A stretch of DNA of 51,272 nt from Pseudomonadota bacterium (GTDB lineage: Bacteria > Myxococcota > Polyangia > Polyangiales > Polyangiaceae), in NCBI GenBank assembly GCA_023419055.1, contig JAEZYO010000688.1:1-51272 (forward strand), written 5' to 3'. The position numbers were made by a program, and so were the translations under genes. Within the stretch, counting starts at the first letter, position 1. The number at the start of each line of letters is the position of its first letter. The notes beneath the pieces were generated by a model that worked only from the letters and a program-made list of their open reading frames with translations, did not search any database and was not told the origin of the DNA. Of this stretch, positions 51,140 through 51,272 are shown piece by piece.

Positions 51140-51272
51140 ATGGTCACCTACCCCAAGCGTCCCCTCGTTTTCGTCCTTGCCTGCGCGCTCTTCGCCGCGG
51201 GTTGCGGGCCCGTCTCCGGTTCTGAAGCGGAATGGCCCCCCAACGCCAAGCGCTGGTACGACCGAGGGCTCG
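51140..51272 (+). CDS. Start of a lipoprotein gene, cut by the window edge
   Basis: ATG 51140 opens a frame with a good lipoprotein signal: MVTYPKRPLVFVLACALFAAGC, lipobox AAGC at residues 19-22, then GPVSGSEAEWPPNAKRWYDRGL. The last part looks like the first helix of a TPR-type repeat (WYDRGL). The 3' end lies outside. It is divergent from the HNH gene with about 150 bp between, enough for a promoter. Confidence 0.7.
   Translation, partial: MVTYPKRPLVFVLACALFAAGCGPVSGSEAEWPPNAKRWYDRGL

Overview
The window is GC-rich, densely coded chromosome. It most likely comes from a myxobacterium-type Myxococcota genome, possibly of the Sorangium/Polyangium lineage. The basis is the mix of families: a CarD/CdnL regulator, two Ser/Thr kinases with a transmembrane segment behind the kinase domain, three DUF4388 (PATAN) signalling proteins, an AgmX/PglI C-terminal domain lipoprotein, many lipoproteins, a tiny Lys/Ala histone-H1-like protein and a Uma2-family relic. 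Taxonomy is an inference; there is no rRNA here. No tRNA, rRNA, CRISPR array, phage or complete insertion sequence was seen.

Layout. 1-5.5 kb: a TetR-type regulator whose 3' end holds a 21-bp tandem repeat, followed by about 370 bp of decayed repeats, a possible tiny lipoprotein, zapA, a two-gene exported-protein operon, a fused shikimate kinase/3-dehydroquinate synthase and a DUF167 gene. 5.5-16.4 kb: a nearly gapless same-strand run that mixes biosynthetic enzymes (DapF, a LeuB-type dehydrogenase) with three large signalling proteins, several of whose catalytic sites look degenerate, and ends in a sulfatase-like lipoprotein. 16.4-20.9 kb, minus strand: a CehA/McbA-type metallohydrolase directly abutting queE, and a membrane Ser/Thr kinase. 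21.0-22.8 kb: rph and a LplA-like protein.

22.8-31.1 kb, minus strand: lon, then a translationally coupled operon (small protein, DUF62 SAM hydrolase, TPR/HExxH lipoprotein) downstream of a PATAN-DnaJ protein. 31.2-34.3 kb: an NtrC-type sigma-54 activator, an unknown protein and a beta-barrel-like protein. 34.3-38.4 kb: trmL, a second Ser/Thr kinase and a Kelch-like lipoprotein whose start overlaps the kinase start head to head. 38.4-43.9 kb: two zinc-ribbon membrane proteins, rnc with a small exported protein, a SurA/PpiC-like foldase, an orphan beta-class DNA methyltransferase and a lipoprotein. 43.9-47.2 kb: cdnL with a good sigma-70-like promoter and a leader of about 280 nt, an OmpA lipoprotein coupled to a Ppx/GppA phosphatase, and the H1-like gene behind a strong promoter. 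47.2-51.3 kb: an intergenic region with four stem-loops in series, a Uma2 pseudogene with three frame breaks, a large helical unknown protein, the AgmX-domain lipoprotein, an HNH endonuclease and a lipoprotein cut by the window edge.

Themes: neighbouring genes often overlap by 4 bp (ATGA/GTGA), indicating translational coupling, and convergent genes commonly overlap at their stops. Envelope biology (DapF, lipoproteins, OmpA, foldase, barrel proteins) is interleaved with signal transduction (kinases, receivers, PATAN, NtrC). The most unusual pieces are the dapF-to-sulfatase run, the hairpin cluster after the H1-like gene, the triple-frameshift Uma2 relic, the 59-bp head-to-head overlap at 36.5 kb and the palindromic 21-bp repeat in the TetR gene.
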